The notes below the pieces were generated by a model that saw only the letters and a list, made by a program, of their open reading frames with translations, had not been told where the DNA came from and did not search any database. Below are positions 8,023 to 16,435 of a DNA stretch of 56,637 bases, in pieces; within the stretch, counting starts at the first letter, position 1, and each line of letters starts with the position of its first letter. The DNA is taken from assembly GCA_964455975.1 (NCBI GenBank), contig CAYVYP010000003.1, forward strand, positions 1 to 56,637, in the 5' to 3' direction. The DNA is from JAETTH01 sp964455975 (GTDB lineage Bacteria; Bacillota; Clostridia; TANB77; CAG-508). The position numbers and the translations under genes are program-made.

Positions 8023-8661
8023 TTGAGGATTGATAAAGGCAAAATTTTAATTGAAGGAATGGATTTATCAGGAAAAACTACTATTGTGGAGCGTTTAAAT
8101 TCTATTATGGATTCATCAATAGTGAATAGAAGAACAATAAGTGAAAAATCTCAGATTTACGATTTTACGGTGGCTCAATCTAAACAAGGAAAATTACATA
8201 TAGACCTAATTAATAAGTTGTATACTTTGGCAATTAGCGAGGATTTATACAATTATGAACCTAATAAAAACAATAATATAATATTACAGGATTCATATTT
8301 TGCATTACGAAGTTATGCTTTAATGAAACAAAAGTATCCGAATACTCTAGCTACTGAAGTTTACAAATTGTTACAACTATTTCCAAAACCTGAATTAACA
8401 TTTTATTTAACAGCTAGCACAGAAGAAAGAATAAGAAGAAACGAAAAAAGAGAGAAGCCTATGGCATATATGGAAAAATTGTTAATTTCAAATCCTAGTG
8501 AATTTGAGATAATTGAAAACAACTTAAAAAATATAACTACAAGTTTATTTGATGCAGAGGTCATAAATACACAAGATAAAAAACCTAATGAAATAGCATT
8601 ATATATAGCAAGTAAAATTCAAGAAATAATTAAAGGAGATAATGTATATGAAAGAGAATAA
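8023..8661 (+). CDS. Thymidylate-kinase-like P-loop kinase
   Basis: This 212-residue protein has a Walker A motif (EGMDLSGKTT, residues about 11-20) and a fold pattern like thymidylate or deoxynucleoside kinases, including a DSYFALRSYA segment (the D-R motif) and a lid-like RRNEKREK stretch near residue 145. It would phosphorylate a nucleotide or nucleoside. The real substrate is unknown. The start is TTG behind TAGGAGAAG. Its end overlaps the cyclase gene, so it opens a tightly coupled operon of kinase, cyclase, kinase, Nudix and HIT genes. Confidence 0.7.
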   Translation: MRIDKGKILIEGMDLSGKTTIVERLNSIMDSSIVNRRTISEKSQIYDFTVAQSKQGKLHIDLINKLYTLAISEDLYNYEPNKNNNIILQDSYFALRSYALMKQKYPNTLATEVYKLLQLFPKPELTFYLTASTEERIRRNEKREKPMAYMEKLLISNPSEFEIIENNLKNITTSLFDAEVINTQDKKPNEIALYIASKIQEIIKGDNVYERE

Positions 8662-9247
8662 GTATATTGACTTATCATTATTATTAACAAAAAATACACC
8701 AGTTTTTCCAGGAGAGCCAGATATTATTTTTAAACAACATGCTAATATTAAAGAAAATACATATAATGAACATCAAATAACTATTAACACACATTTTGGA
8801 ACACATATGGATTTTCCATATCATATGATTAATGATGGGAAAAAATCAAATGATTATAAATTAGAAAAATTTATAGGTAAAGGAAAAGTAATTGATATTT
8901 ACAACCCAGACTTAAATAGTATTGAAGATGAAGATATATTTCTTCTATATTCAGAACATATAGAAAGAGGAATAAATAATCTATTTAATGATGTGCCTGT
9001 ACTTAATGAAGATTTGGTAGACTTTTTAATAACTAAAGATCCAAAGATGGTTTTATTGGATATTCCAACTCCTGATAAATTTCCATATCCAATACATAAA
9101 AAATTATTAGGAAATGATATATTAATAGTAGAAAATGTATGTAATATGAAATTATTAATAGATAAAAAATTTAAGGTTTATGCTGTGCCTTTAAATTTCG
9201 AAGAATTTGATGGTTCTCCTTGCAGAGTATTTGCGGAGGTAGAATAA
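8648..9247 (+). CDS. Cyclase-family metal-dependent hydrolase (kynurenine formamidase fold)
   Basis: This 199-residue protein carries the metal-binding motif H-x-G-T-H-x-D-x-P-x-H (THFGTHMDFPYH), the hallmark of the cyclase/kynurenine formamidase family (pfam04199), and the usual opening IDLSLLLTKNTPVFPG. These enzymes hydrolyse amides or lactams or catalyse cyclisations. There are no tryptophan catabolism genes nearby, so formamidase activity is not implied. ATG 8648 is chosen over 8642 because AAAGGAG sits 9 bases upstream. The stop overlaps the next start (TAATG). Confidence 0.8.
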   Translation: MKENKYIDLSLLLTKNTPVFPGEPDIIFKQHANIKENTYNEHQITINTHFGTHMDFPYHMINDGKKSNDYKLEKFIGKGKVIDIYNPDLNSIEDEDIFLLYSEHIERGINNLFNDVPVLNEDLVDFLITKDPKMVLLDIPTPDKFPYPIHKKLLGNDILIVENVCNMKLLIDKKFKVYAVPLNFEEFDGSPCRVFAEVE

Positions 9248-9915
9248 TGAAAATAATTACAATAGGAGGAGTTCCGGCTGCTGGGAAAACTTATACTAGT
9301 AAATTATTAGCAAAACGATATAATTTTTTAGCATTAGAGTTTGAAGCCTTAAGATGGGATTTTTTTGATAATAATCCTAAAGAAAATATATATAAATATA
9401 CTCAAAATACTACTTTACTAGAGAATGAAAATATGAGAGAATATTATTTAAGATGTTCATTATATGAAAGCAGAGTACCATTAGAATTACTTATTGAGTG
9501 GCAAAAATCCACAATGGAGTTTATTAATGAAAAATTATATAAAATTGTTGATAAATTAAAATTAATTAAAACGGAAAAAGATTATATAAACTTTTGCAAT
9601 AAATATAAAAAATTAATAAATTATATGCCTAAATTTAAAACTCTAAATAGAGATGTTGTTATATGCAGTCATGCTTTTATAAATACAATTGATTTTTCAA
9701 AAGATGAAAGAATTAAAATTGATTTTACAACAGATAAGAATATTTTAATTGAACGATTTAAACAAAGAGAAAGAATAAAAGAAAGTGAGTTTGATAAAAA
9801 TATAGAATTATATTATAAATCTTATGAGGAAGTTTTAAAAGATAGTATATCAAATATATTAGATACAAGTGATAAAGATGTTATTAAAAAAATTACTAAT
9901 TTAATTTTAAATTAG
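9247..9915 (+). CDS. P-loop kinase-like protein, unknown substrate
   Basis: This 222-residue protein has Walker A GGVPAAGKT at residues 6-14 and a C-terminal RFKQRERIKE lid-like motif followed by ILDTSD, as in small-molecule kinases and nucleotide kinases. A middle helical insertion is unusual. The ATG overlaps the cyclase stop, with GCGGAGG upstream, so the two proteins are made together. The family is otherwise not recognised. Confidence 0.65.
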   Translation: MKIITIGGVPAAGKTYTSKLLAKRYNFLALEFEALRWDFFDNNPKENIYKYTQNTTLLENENMREYYLRCSLYESRVPLELLIEWQKSTMEFINEKLYKIVDKLKLIKTEKDYINFCNKYKKLINYMPKFKTLNRDVVICSHAFINTIDFSKDERIKIDFTTDKNILIERFKQRERIKESEFDKNIELYYKSYEEVLKDSISNILDTSDKDVIKKITNLILN

Positions 9916-9939
9916 TATACCAGAAAGGAAAATAGTATT

Positions 9940-10419
9940 ATGGATTTGAAAATTAAAACTGAAACAGAAGAGTTTCATGGAAGAACTTGCGGAATAATTA
10001 AACAGGAAAACAAATTTTTAATTATGAAAGTAAATAAAACTTCTTATTATCATATACCTGGAGGACATATAGAAATAGGAGAAGACTCGGAGCAAGCTGT
10101 TATTCGTGAAATAAAAGAAGAAATTGGATGTGATGTTCAAGAAACAAACTTATTTACAATACAGGAAAATTTTTGGACAAGAAATAATAAAAAGTGTCAT
10201 GGAATAGAATTCTATTATATAATAAAATCTAAGCAACAATTGCAAATGAAAGACTATGAAAAAATTGAAAATGATAAAGGTGAAGAAAAGTTATTAGAAT
10301 TTAAATGGGTTACTTCTGAAGAACTAAAAAACATAGATTTAAGACCTAATAATATTAGAGATATGTTAGTAAATGAAGATTACCTTAAGGGTTTAACACA
10401 TATTATAAAAAGAGGATAA
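9940..10419 (+). CDS. Nudix hydrolase
   Basis: This 159-residue protein shows a full Nudix box at residues 41-65 (GGHIEIGED, then REIKEEIG), so a nucleoside-diphosphate-linked substrate and a metal-dependent pyrophosphohydrolase reaction are likely. The substrate cannot be named. It lies 24 bases after the kinase-like gene and 3 bases before the HIT gene, in the same operon. A second Nudix protein is encoded at 11161. Confidence 0.85.
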   Translation: MDLKIKTETEEFHGRTCGIIKQENKFLIMKVNKTSYYHIPGGHIEIGEDSEQAVIREIKEEIGCDVQETNLFTIQENFWTRNNKKCHGIEFYYIIKSKQQLQMKDYEKIENDKGEEKLLEFKWVTSEELKNIDLRPNNIRDMLVNEDYLKGLTHIIKRG

Positions 10420-10422
10420 ACA

Positions 10423-11067
10423 ATGAAAGAATGTGTATTTTGCAATATTGTAAAAAATGGAAATAATAATAACGAAAAAGAAAAAAATGTTATTTTGTAC
10501 GAAGATGATTTAGTATTAATTACTCAAGCAACAGGAAGTCCTGTTAGAGGTTATTTAATGATAGTAATAAAAAGGCATATAAATGGATTTGCTGAATTGT
10601 CACAGGAAGAACTGAAAGATGTAGAGAAACTTATAAATACAATTAAAGAGTTTTATAAAAAATACTTTCATATTGATTCAATATTATTGGAGCATGGTTC
10701 TATAGAAAGTGGTAGACATCCTCAAAGCATAGTACATGCACATTTGCATTTAATTCCATTTAACTTCAACGAAGAAATTGAAAAGGAACTATTGACAGAG
10801 CTACAATTGAAACCAATTGAATTATTTGAGAATATAAAAACTAACGAAAAATTAGATTATTGGTTATATTGTGACCCAAAAGGAAAATATTATGAATCCT
10901 CTAATATTTTAAATGCTCCAAGATCAATCTTTATGAACTTAATTGCAAAACAAATCAATTTGCCATTGCCATATGAGTGGAGAAAATCCGTTACAAAGAA
11001 AGAGTATATAGATGAAATGGTAAGTATATTCAATGCCAATAAGGAGTCATTAAGAAATGAATTATAA
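10423..11067 (+). CDS. HIT-family nucleotide hydrolase/transferase
   Basis: This 214-residue protein starts with a CVFC pair (C4, C7) and carries the histidine triad H105-x-H107-x-H109 (IVHAHLHLI), the catalytic motif of HIT proteins, which cleave or transfer nucleotidyl groups. It is longer than Hint-type proteins (about 110-150), with an extra C-terminal domain of about 90 residues resembling the long HIT proteins of unknown role. It closes the first half of the cargo operon and is followed by a perfect terminator. Confidence 0.8.
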   Translation: MKECVFCNIVKNGNNNNEKEKNVILYEDDLVLITQATGSPVRGYLMIVIKRHINGFAELSQEELKDVEKLINTIKEFYKKYFHIDSILLEHGSIESGRHPQSIVHAHLHLIPFNFNEEIEKELLTELQLKPIELFENIKTNEKLDYWLYCDPKGKYYESSNILNAPRSIFMNLIAKQINLPLPYEWRKSVTKKEYIDEMVSIFNANKESLRNEL

Positions 11068-11079
11068 CAATTTTATAAG

Positions 11080-11110
11080 CTAGTAATTATTTGATAATTA
11101 CTAGTTTTTG
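11080..11110 (+). terminator. Intrinsic terminator dividing the cargo cluster
   Basis: Perfect 11-base arms CTAGTAATTAT and ATAATTACTAG with a TTG loop are followed by TTTTTG. Confidence 0.9.
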
Positions 11111-11160
11111 TGTTATTATGAATTCATAAAAATACTAAATTGTAGGGAGGAAAATTAATT

Positions 11161-11586
11161 ATGGATAAGTTTAAAGAAATAAGACCTGTAGTTCTAGGCA
11201 TGGTAAAAAGAGGAAACAAAATATTAGTTAGTGAAGGATATGACAAAACAAAAAAGGAAACTTTTTACAGAAGTATAGGTGGAGGTATAGAGTTCCTTGA
11301 GAATAGTAAAGAAGCTTTAAAAAGAGAATTCAAAGAAGAACTTAATATAGATATTAATGTAGAAGATTTTTTAGGCATCTCAGAAAATATATTTGTATAT
11401 AATGGCAAAAATGCACACGAGATAATCTTTTTCTATAATGTAAGTATAAATGAATCGGATTTTAAAGAACAATATCATATAGTTGATGATAATTGTGAAA
11501 CAGATGCAGTATGGATAGATATAGATAAGTTTAAAAATAAAGAATTAAAAATATATCCTGATCAAGTTTTTAATTATTTATCTTAA
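11161..11586 (+). CDS. Nudix hydrolase (second copy type)
   Basis: This 141-residue protein has its Nudix box at residues 40-64 (GGGIEFLENS, then REFKEELN). The sequence is only distantly related to the Nudix protein at 9940. The N-terminus (RPVVLGMVKRGNKILV) is typical of small ADP-ribose or nucleotide pyrophosphatases. The ATG follows GGGAGG. It is the first gene after the internal terminator and probably pairs with the kinase-APH fusion that follows. Confidence 0.85.
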   Translation: MDKFKEIRPVVLGMVKRGNKILVSEGYDKTKKETFYRSIGGGIEFLENSKEALKREFKEELNIDINVEDFLGISENIFVYNGKNAHEIIFFYNVSINESDFKEQYHIVDDNCETDAVWIDIDKFKNKELKIYPDQVFNYLS

Positions 11587-11643
11587 TTACCACTTATAAT
11601 TTATTAGTTTGCTAGAATAATAGTAATTGTATGGGAGAAAAAG

Positions 11644-12948
11644 ATGAAAAAAATAATTGTTATTGGTAGCCCTGGAGCAGGGAAAAGTGTGTTTTCTCAG
11701 AAATTAAAAGATATTACAAAATTACCATTATATCATTTGGATATGTTGTATCATAAAAAAGATGGAACACATATTTCTAAAGAAGAATTAGAAGAAAAAT
11801 TGAAAAGTATTTTTAATGAAGAAAAATGGATTATAGATGGAAATTATCAAAGAACATTAGAAATGCGATTAAAAGAATGTGATACAGTTTTTTTATTGGA
11901 TTTTTCAACCGATGTTTGCATTGCAGGAGCAGAATCACGAATTGGAATGAAAAGAGATGATTTGCCTTGGATTGAGGAAAAACTTGACGAAGAATTTAAA
12001 AAATGTATTGTAGATTTTGCAAAGGAAAAACTGCCACAGATATATAACTTATTAGACAAATATAAAGCTGATACAGATATTATTGTTTTCAAAACTAGAG
12101 AAGAAGCAGATAATTATATTAAAGAAAATTTAATAAAAAATAAAAGTGATTTTATAAAAATAGGAGAGGGTTCTACAAGTAAAGCATATATGTATGACAA
12201 GAATTATGTTTTGTTAGTAGGAAAAAGAGATGACTCTTTTGAAATTTATAAAAAATTAAAGAAAAATTTAGATTTATTAGAAGGAAAAATAAATAGTATT
12301 AGAATTCCAAGTAAATCTAAAGTAATAAAACCGTGTGAAGATTATCCTTTAGGTGCGATGACCTATTTGTATGTTGAAGGTAATGAGTTAAAAAAGAGAA
12401 TTCATACTTGTACAAAAGAACAAAAAAGAAATATTGGTAAAAAGTTAGCAGAATTTGTTTTTGAAATGCAAAATATAAATAATAATTTAGATAAAAATAA
12501 AGAAATCGAAATAAACAATAATAAGTTTAAAAATAGTATTGAATTAATTAAGCCATATTTAAGTAACGAGGAAAAGATAAAACTAGAAAGAATTGCAATA
12601 AATTATAATGATTTTATGAAAAATTCAATTTTTTGTATGACACATGGAGATTTACAAGAAGAAAATTTAATTGTAGATAAATACAATAATTTAATAGGAA
12701 TAATAGATTTTGGAAATATGGAATACTATGTTCCTGAAATAGAATTTGACTCTATGATGAATTATGATTTGAGTATATTTGAAGCAATGTTAGAAAATTT
12801 CAAAGGGAAAACTGAAATTAATAATATAAGACTTGTTGGGCTTGTAAGAAGAATAAGATTTTTTAAACATATAGTTAATAAGAATTATAAATCTATTTTA
12901 AAAGAAGTGGAAGAAATAAAAATATTATTAAGTAAGTATAAACTATAA
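11644..12948 (+). CDS. Fusion of an adenylate-kinase-like P-loop domain and an APH-type phosphotransferase
   Basis: This protein has 434 residues. Residues 1 to about 165 are a small P-loop kinase (IGSPGAGKSVFS, then IIDGNYQRTLEMRL) like the FlaR/topology-modulation group. Residues about 172-434 are an aminoglycoside-phosphotransferase-type kinase, with FIKIGEGSTSKAYMYD as the nucleotide loop, MTHGDLQEENL (catalytic loop, about residue 333) and IIDFGN (metal Asp, about 355). APH-type enzymes phosphorylate antibiotics, sugars or other small molecules. A two-kinase fusion is unusual and could act on a nucleotide-like antibiotic or metabolite. Resistance is only inferred. Confidence 0.8.
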   Translation: MKKIIVIGSPGAGKSVFSQKLKDITKLPLYHLDMLYHKKDGTHISKEELEEKLKSIFNEEKWIIDGNYQRTLEMRLKECDTVFLLDFSTDVCIAGAESRIGMKRDDLPWIEEKLDEEFKKCIVDFAKEKLPQIYNLLDKYKADTDIIVFKTREEADNYIKENLIKNKSDFIKIGEGSTSKAYMYDKNYVLLVGKRDDSFEIYKKLKKNLDLLEGKINSIRIPSKSKVIKPCEDYPLGAMTYLYVEGNELKKRIHTCTKEQKRNIGKKLAEFVFEMQNINNNLDKNKEIEINNNKFKNSIELIKPYLSNEEKIKLERIAINYNDFMKNSIFCMTHGDLQEENLIVDKYNNLIGIIDFGNMEYYVPEIEFDSMMNYDLSIFEAMLENFKGKTEINNIRLVGLVRRIRFFKHIVNKNYKSILKEVEEIKILLSKYKL

Positions 12949-12993
12949 TTGTTTAATACTATAAAAATGGAAAGTTATAGGAGAGAAAATAGT

Positions 12994-13446
12994 ATGGACA
13001 TATATAATTTACAAAATAAATTGGAATATTTAGATGAAGTTGTAAATTTAGAATATGAAGAATGGGCAAGTAATAAAGAAGAAAATAAACAAAAAAGAAT
13101 TGAAATAAAAAAAGAAAAAATATGTAATATGTTTTTAGATAAGTCGTTTTGTAAATTGATTTTAGTAAATAACAAAGAATTGATAGGCTTTATTTCTCTT
13201 TTCCCTACAGATTGTGAAGAAGAAAAAAATTTGACACCTTGGTATGCGACAATGTATGTGAAAAAGAAATATAGAAATTTTGGATATTCAAAAATATTAA
13301 ATGAAGCTATATTAAATGAAGCAAAAAATAGAAAATTTAAAACAATATATTTAAAGACGAATTTAAAAAATTATTATGAAAAGTTTGGAGCTATTTTTAT
13401 TAAAAAATTAAAATCTAATGAAAGTTTATATAAATTTGAATTATAA
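12994..13446 (+). CDS. GNAT-family N-acetyltransferase
   Basis: This 150-residue protein has the GNAT core (LIGFISLFPTD, then WYATMYVKKKYRNFGYSKIL for CoA binding and LKNYYEKFGAIFIKK near the end). It would transfer an acyl group to an amine. ATG 12994 is preferred to the upstream TTG 12949 because AGGAGAG sits 9 bases upstream. It ends the cargo cluster, next to the kinase-APH fusion, a pairing often seen in antibiotic modification genes. Confidence 0.75.
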   Translation: MDIYNLQNKLEYLDEVVNLEYEEWASNKEENKQKRIEIKKEKICNMFLDKSFCKLILVNNKELIGFISLFPTDCEEEKNLTPWYATMYVKKKYRNFGYSKILNEAILNEAKNRKFKTIYLKTNLKNYYEKFGAIFIKKLKSNESLYKFEL

Positions 13447-13502
13447 AAGTATAATTTATATTTGTATGAACAAAGAGTACAAACAAAAAGTAAGTACGAA
13501 AT

Positions 13503-13531
13503 TTGACAAAACAGGTGCTATAATATATACA
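13503..13531 (+). promoter_or_regulatory. Promoter, TTGACA with extended -10
   Basis: TTGACA lies at 13503-13508. TGCTATAAT (13516-13524) is an extended -10 with too short a spacer, while TATACA at 13526 has a 17-base spacer. One of these should work. A terminator follows within 25 bases, so the transcript leader would be attenuated. Confidence 0.5.
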
Positions 13532-13543
13532 ATTCAATAAATG

Positions 13544-13575
13544 AAGGGATACAATTTATCAGTTGTATCTCTTTT
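13544..13575 (+). terminator. Intrinsic terminator in the leader before the TnpV-like gene
   Basis: Arms AAGGGATACAA and TTGTATCTCTT are followed by TTTT. It lies just downstream of the promoter at 13503. Confidence 0.75.
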
Positions 13576-13635
13576 AAATTGGGTTAGTAAAAACATTATC
13601 AGTATTATATAATAAATAAGAAAGGGGCGATTATA

Positions 13636-13911
13636 TTGGAAATATCAAAATACGGTAAATTAATTCTTGAAAACATGAAAAAGAATTATCCATATAGATT
13701 ACAAGAATTAGAAATTACAGGACAGCTAGAAATAGTTTTATTCAAAAGAGAAAGAGAAATAATTGAAATTAGAGATAAATTAAAAGAAAAATTTGAAAAA
13801 GAAAATCCAAAACCTAAAACAAGTGAAATATATGTAATATCAAAATATTATGAAATGATTAATGGCATGGTTGATGAACAATTGATAAATGAAATACAAA
13901 AACAAATTTAG
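13636..13911 (+). CDS. TnpV-like protein
   Basis: This 91-residue protein has the pattern YGKLILENMKKNYPYRLQEL, then ITGQLEIVLFKREREI, which fits the TnpV family of small proteins encoded by Tn4451-type and related Clostridia elements, a family of unknown function. It uses a TTG start behind AAAGGGGCG. A terminator overlaps its stop and precedes ardA. Confidence 0.65.
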   Translation: MEISKYGKLILENMKKNYPYRLQELEITGQLEIVLFKREREIIEIRDKLKEKFEKENPKPKTSEIYVISKYYEMINGMVDEQLINEIQKQI

Positions 13912-13943
13912 AAATTAGATAATTATATCTAGTTTCTTTTTTA
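13911..13943 (+). terminator. Intrinsic terminator between TnpV-like gene and ardA
   Basis: GAAATTAGATA pairs with TATCTAGTTTC (one G-T pair), followed by TTTTTT. The ardA ribosome site AGGAGG begins right after the T-run. Confidence 0.75.
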
Positions 13944-13956
13944 TAGGAGGAATTAT

Positions 13957-14970
13957 ATGTTAAATGTCTGGGTAGGAAATTTAGGAAAATACAATGAAGG
14001 CGAACTTGTAGGAGATTGGCTAGAATTACCTAAAACAAAAGATGAGATAGATAAATTTTAAAAAGAGAATGTTGGGCTACAATTAACACAAAAAGAAGTT
14101 GATGAATCTCTTGCAAAAGATGGTGTTTGTTATGAAGAATATATGATAAATGATTATGAAACTGATTTGCCAGTTCATATTGGAGAATATGAAAGTTTAA
14201 AAGAATTAAATTTATTAGCAAAAATTGCAGAAAATGTTGAAAATATGGATGCCGTTGAAGCATACATTGAAGCTGAAGGCGAAGTAAATGCTGAAGAATT
14301 AATGAATATAATGTCACAAGAAAATGATATACCATTTTATGAATATGAAGTTACAGAAGGAAATTATAGAACATTGTCTAATGCAGAAAAATATGGACTG
14401 ATGAAAGCAGAATGGACGGGATTATCTGAAATTTTAGAAAAGAATAATATAACTGCATATTTTGATTATGAAGGATACGGATATGAAGACGAATTAAGTG
14501 GATATGTTGATTTTTATGATAATGGATATTTAGATAGAACTGCAATGAGTGAAGTTAATATGCGATTATATTCAATTAAAGAAATTGAAGAATTAGTAAA
14601 ACAAGAAAATAATAAAGAACAACTGAAAGTTATATACAAACAAGTTGGGCAACCAGCAGAAGTTATTGAAATAGATAAAACTTTAGAAGCTGAACAAGCA
14701 CTTGTGGGAGGATTGATTGAAGTTGTACCATATAAAGATAATTTATTGCTTATCTGTAATGAGGAAGGAAAAATAAATAATTTAAAACCTAATGTAGTAT
14801 TTGAAAATGATTATATTGCAGGAGATTTTTTTGTTGTAGCAGAAGATTATGAAAATGCAGACTTTAAATCAATTAAAGATGAGCAGGTAGAAGAAATTAT
14901 AGAGGATTTAGAAGAAAGAACAGCTGTCTATATGATTGAAGAAACAGAAGAAGATGATATGGAAATTTAA
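13957..14970 (+). pseudogene. ardA: ArdA antirestriction protein with C-terminal DUF3846, premature TAA at codon 35
   Basis: The frame starts MLNVWVGNLGKYNEGEL behind AGGAGGAATTAT, the normal ArdA start, and meets TAA at 14059-14061, then continues in the same frame to 14970. Replacing TAA by TTA (Leu) would give the expected DKFLKEN. ArdA mimics B-form DNA and blocks type I restriction. Residues about 35-220 are the acidic ArdA domain and about 225-320 are DUF3846 (VGGLIEVV, ICNEEGKI). The tail is EEDDMEI. No good internal ribosome site is visible at ATG 14143. It is a broken gene, a readthrough product or a sequencing error. It is not a CGG site. Confidence 0.8.
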
Positions 14971-15040
14971 AAAAGATGGGTTTGGATATATAAAATATCA
15001 GTAATATAATCAATACATAAATTAATTAGGAGGTATTGAA

Positions 15041-15352
15041 ATGGAACAACAAAATAATAGTATATTAAAATCCATTTTTGAAATTAGAGAACAACAAGTA
15101 TTATGCGAAATGTCAGATGAAGAAATAAAAGTCAGAAAGGAACTTGAACAAACTAAAAATGATGAAAAATTTGAAAATATAATTAAAGAAGTTAAAGATA
15201 AAGAGCTTCAAAATAAATTAAAAGAAGCATTTGATGAAGTTACATTTGATATTATGAAATTAGCTTGTTGTGATATAGACAGATATTATAGTCAAGGATT
15301 TGCAGATGCAATAAATATAGTAATAGAATGTATAAATATGAAGAAGGGGTAA
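15041..15352 (+). CDS. Accessory ICE protein, DUF6809-like
   Basis: This 103-residue helical protein has a coiled N-terminal half and the ending DRYYSQGFADAINIVIECI, which resembles the G-F-x-x-G-x-x-x-x-x-E-x-L ending of DUF6809 proteins found in Clostridia ICEs. The ribosome site is AGGAGGT. It lies in the accessory block between ardA and parB. Function unknown. Confidence 0.5.
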   Translation: MEQQNNSILKSIFEIREQQVLCEMSDEEIKVRKELEQTKNDEKFENIIKEVKDKELQNKLKEAFDEVTFDIMKLACCDIDRYYSQGFADAINIVIECINMKKG

Positions 15353-15367
15353 TACCCTTTTTGCGAG

Positions 15368-15802
15368 GTGGTGCTTATTAAAAATATAAGATTAATAATA
15401 AAACAAAAATATTATGAAAAATTAAAAGCTTTTGCTAATGATAGTTATTTATATAATTATATTGTAAATAATTATACAGAACTCCCTGAAGCAAATATAT
15501 TTTATGATTATAATTCTATAAATAAAATTGAAGAAAACATATTATTCTCAAAAGATAATATAACAGAAGATGACGAATTAGTAATACAAGATATTTCACG
15601 AGATTTAAAAAAATCAAAAACTAATTATTATGCAGTTATTATAGATACGAAATATCATTCTTTTATAGTATTCAAAAATATAGTTGGAGAAGAAAACATT
15701 CCAATTATAAATAAATCTATAGAAGAAAATGATTTTGAGATAATTGAAGAAATTGAAAAATTGAATAAAGAATTAGAAAATGAATATGAAATGGAGGGAT
15801 AA
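15368..15802 (+). CDS. Hypothetical ICE protein, 144 residues
   Basis: No family recognised. The protein is mixed alpha/beta with an acidic C-terminus. The start is uncertain: GAGGTGGTGCTTATT occupies the position of the ribosome site. GTG 15368 lies inside it, and the better spaced codon is ATT at 15377. The same 14 bases occur before the DUF3846 gene at 18644. The 3' end overlaps the start region of the YubB-like gene. Confidence 0.5.
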   Translation: MVLIKNIRLIIKQKYYEKLKAFANDSYLYNYIVNNYTELPEANIFYDYNSINKIEENILFSKDNITEDDELVIQDISRDLKKSKTNYYAVIIDTKYHSFIVFKNIVGEENIPIINKSIEENDFEIIEEIEKLNKELENEYEMEG

Positions 15803-15803
15803 A

Positions 15804-16421
15804 ATGCCTAATTTTTGTTATAACGAAATAAATGCTTCAAAAGAAATATTAGAAGAATTATACGATGAAAAAAATAAAAAAATAACTTTTCAAAAACTAA
15901 TACCAATGCCTGAAGAATTAAAGGATATAACAGCAGATGGACAAGGAAAGCTAAAAGAAGATTTGTACCAATATTTTCAAGGTAATACTAAAGAAATGGA
16001 AAGAAGATGGAATGATAGCACAAGTAAAATAGATAATTTAAAAGATTATGTAGAAAAATATATGGAAAAATATTCAATAGAAGATATTGAAAAAACACAT
16101 AATTTGAATATTGAATATGGTTTTGATAATTGGTACGATTGGAGTATAAAAAATTGGGGAACAAAATGGGATGCTTATGATGGTCAAGGAAGTCCTGAAG
16201 AAGGAAATCTGAATTTTGGAACAGCTTGGAATCCACCAAATAAGGTAATAGAAAAACTTTTTGAGAAATATCCTGGTGCAGATATAGATTGGTATTATGA
16301 AGAAACAGGAATGAATTTTGCTGGGCATTGTCATCCTGATGAAGAAGGTAATGTGGTAGATATTGAATGTGAAGTACCAAACTATGACAATGAATCAGAA
16401 AATGATGATATGGAATTTTAA
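15804..16421 (+). CDS. DUF1281/Api92-like (YubB ferredoxin-like) protein
   Basis: This 205-residue protein opens with MPNFCYNEI and has the block YDWSIKNWGTKWDAYD followed by FGTAWNPPNKVIEKL. These are hallmarks of the plasmid/ICE family with a ferredoxin-like YubB domain (DUF1281/Api92). The role in conjugation elements is unknown. ATG 15804 is chosen because ATGGAGGGATAAA precedes it. The tail is ENDDMEF, shared with the replication protein and ArdA. Confidence 0.75.
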   Translation: MPNFCYNEINASKEILEELYDEKNKKITFQKLIPMPEELKDITADGQGKLKEDLYQYFQGNTKEMERRWNDSTSKIDNLKDYVEKYMEKYSIEDIEKTHNLNIEYGFDNWYDWSIKNWGTKWDAYDGQGSPEEGNLNFGTAWNPPNKVIEKLFEKYPGADIDWYYEETGMNFAGHCHPDEEGNVVDIECEVPNYDNESENDDMEF

Positions 16422-16435
16422 AAGGAGAGGATTTT

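Noticed and set aside
14059..14061. ardA stop as another recoding site of the CGG type
   Set aside because: The codon is TAA in a T/A-rich run. A point mutation explains it and no frame change is involved.
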